DNA from: Planctomycetota bacterium
GTDB lineage: Bacteria; Planctomycetota; Phycisphaerae; WQYP01
Length of the DNA stretch: 8,520 nucleotides
Assembly: GCA_021838985.1 (NCBI GenBank)
Contig: JAKCCC010000056.1
Coordinates: 1-8,520, forward strand
Direction of reading: 5' to 3'
The first letter of the stretch is position 1. Every line of letters begins with the position of its first letter. A model generated the notes under the pieces. That model searched no databases. It had not been told where the DNA came from and saw only the letters and a program-made list of their open reading frames with translations. Below, piece by piece: positions 7,317 through 8,520 of this stretch. Position numbers and translations under genes: made by a program.

Positions 7317-8468
7317 TTACCACGCGTGGCCCCCCGCGGCTGTGGCAGGATTGACTGTCCGTACCGGTGTCACACAGGTGTCAAACGGTGGGGCCAGCGT
7401 TCCGATTTCCGGAACGGGAGCATTGACGACGAACGCTCCATCGATGGCCGTGAGCCCTACTTGGCTGGTATCCGTGGTACCGTTCACCACGCCGGTGGCG
7501 GTGGTGTAGGTGAAAATGTTGTCACCATTCTGGCCCACGTAGGGGGAGGTTTCCCAGGTGACGTGGTCATCTCCGAAGCCCACATTCTGACCGTCGCCGG
7601 CGTGGTTGCCGGAGTTGTAGATGTACGGGCCATACGTGTTGGCCGTCGGCAGCGTGGTGGTGATGCGCTGGTACACGCCCTCGCCTGGGCCGTCCCCGTA
7701 CCCATTATCTGTTGCGGAGCCTTCGTCAACGGGCGCCATATCGCTGATCAGGGGAACCTGGGTGTTGGCACCGTTAGTCGACCACCATAGCCCCGGTAAC
7801 CCGGAATACGGCACATTCCCACCCACCGATGGATCATAGAACGCAAAGGCATAGCTTTCGCCTTCACCATACCAGTTAAGCGGATTGCTTGGGGACGAGC
7901 TGGCACTCATATATCCAAAAGTGGGCAGGTAGTTGGAGGTCCCGGCGTTGTTGTACTCCTCCAGGGATGGCCCCTGGGCCAGAGGGTCGGACGGGCAGAT
8001 GAAGCTCGCCGGAGTAGTGTAGCCCTCGAGCACCAAGAGCCACATGGACTGCGCTGGAGCGGGCCTTTGCCACACGTTGCCAGCCACGAACCACCCTTGG
8101 ACGACCTCGTCGGCGGTCAGGTTGGCCGTTCCGTTTTCGTTCGGGATGGTTGGATTGTTCCAGTAGTAGTTGCGCGGCGCGGCGCTGCCTACAGGGATAT
8201 TTGGAAACACACCGTTGCTTGACTGAGCGTACGTCACCATGGACTGGACGATCCCGCGTATATTGGCCATGCACACCGCGCGGTTGGCCAATTCCCGGGC
8301 TTTCGCTAACGCAGGTAGCAATATAGATATAAGAATGGCTATTATCGATATCACTACCAGCAGCTCGATCAACGTAAAGCCAGTTTCCCGTGCGTCCTGA
8401 CCGCTGGCGGGACGCTGCCATCGGTATCCAGTTTCGAACTTGACCAACTCCTTGTACGTATGGACCAC
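7317..8468 (-). CDS. Prepilin-like protein with N-terminal methylation motif (DUF1559-like pseudopilin)
   Basis: Probable inner-membrane/pseudopilus-type protein of 383 residues, processed by a prepilin peptidase. The cleavage motif G|FTLIELL is at residues 30-37 with the conserved Glu35 (+5), followed by a hydrophobic helix (about 31-55) and the family-typical [13 protein letters not shown]. Further family marks are Cys66, FICPSDP with Cys158, and a late [18 protein letters not shown] segment (His289 on) resembling the H-X9-DG motif. The body is rich in Gly, Asn, Tyr and Trp, and a third Cys lies near the C-terminus. The GTG at 8468 is chosen because GGAGG precedes it by six bases (8475-8479); GTG codons at 8516 and 8519 are in frame but sit at the window edge. 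Such proteins are abundant in Planctomycetes and relatives, often of unknown role, and some lie near polysaccharide-degradation genes. A role in surface attachment or glycan handling here is inference. Confidence 0.85.
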   Translation of the reverse strand: MVHTYKELVKFETGYRWQRPASGQDARETGFTLIELLVVISIIAILISILLPALAKARELANRAVCMANIRGIVQSMVTYAQSSNGVFPNIPVGSAAPRNYYWNNPTIPNENGTANLTADEVVQGWFVAGNVWQRPAPAQSMWLLVLEGYTTPASFICPSDPLAQGPSLEEYNNAGTSNYLPTFGYMSASSSPSNPLNWYGEGESYAFAFYDPSVGGNVPYSGLPGLWWSTNGANTQVPLISDMAPVDEGSATDNGYGDGPGEGVYQRITTTLPTANTYGPYIYNSGNHAGDGQNVGFGDDHVTWETSPYVGQNGDNIFTYTTATGVVNGTTDTSQVGLTAIDGAFVVNAPVPEIGTLAPPFDTCVTPVRTVNPATAAGGHAW

Positions 8469-8474
8469 TACCGA

Positions 8475-8479
8475 CCTCC
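8475..8479 (-). promoter_or_regulatory. Shine-Dalgarno of the pseudopilin gene
   Basis: GGAGG six bases before the GTG at 8468. It is the only good ribosome-binding site before the prepilin motif, since no ATG occurs in frame between the window edge and that motif. It decides a leader of 30 residues. Confidence 0.6.
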
Positions 8480-8520
8480 GGCCACCGCCCAAGCGTCGGA
8501 ACTCGTGCGAGTGCACCACG

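Noticed and set aside
1..8520. CRISPR array, tRNA, rRNA, transposase or integration-site repeats
   Set aside because: Looked for spaced direct repeats, terminal inverted repeats and transposase-like motifs on both strands by eye; none seen.

Overview
The window looks like an accessory chromosomal stretch from a GC-rich bacterium of the Planctomycetes/Lentisphaerae/Verrucomicrobia type, with Phycisphaerae-like planctomycetes the best guess. The clue is the combination of a DUF1559-like pseudopilin ([31 protein letters not shown]-terminus described piecewise below, FICPSDP motif, late H...DDH motif) with large exported glycoside hydrolases. This is inference from protein style; there is no rRNA or other phylogenetic marker here. 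All convincing genes lie on the minus strand, so the window reads right to left in transcription order.

Right to left: (1) 8468-7317, a prepilin-like protein with a long leader peptide. (2) 7316-7057, a 260-base non-coding leader with two adjacent inverted repeats. (3) 7056-4837, a Tat-exported GH42-like enzyme (beta-galactosidase-type barrel plus trimerisation-like domain). (4) 4829-1008, a 1273-residue Sec-exported multidomain enzyme with a clan GH-A catalytic barrel, flanking beta domains, an unusual helical block and a C-terminal CBM9-like domain. Its Shine-Dalgarno sequence overlaps the stop codon of gene 3, so the two are clearly one operon. (5) 1007-675, a gene-free, more AT-rich gap. 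(6) 674-384 and 406 to beyond position 1, a VapBC toxin-antitoxin pair overlapping by 23 bases, with VapC running off the left edge.

The two glycosidases are probably secreted together to work on the same glycan; the substrate cannot be told from sequence. The pseudopilin may be a surface or periplasmic fibre component made with them, but it could have its own transcript. VapBC is probably an independent stability or stress module that only happens to be downstream.

I did not find an unequivocally new system. The most interesting items are the pseudopilin plus dual-export glycosidase locus, the dyad-rich leader before the GH42-like gene, the unassigned helical block in the large hydrolase, and a possible leaderless promoter for vapBC.
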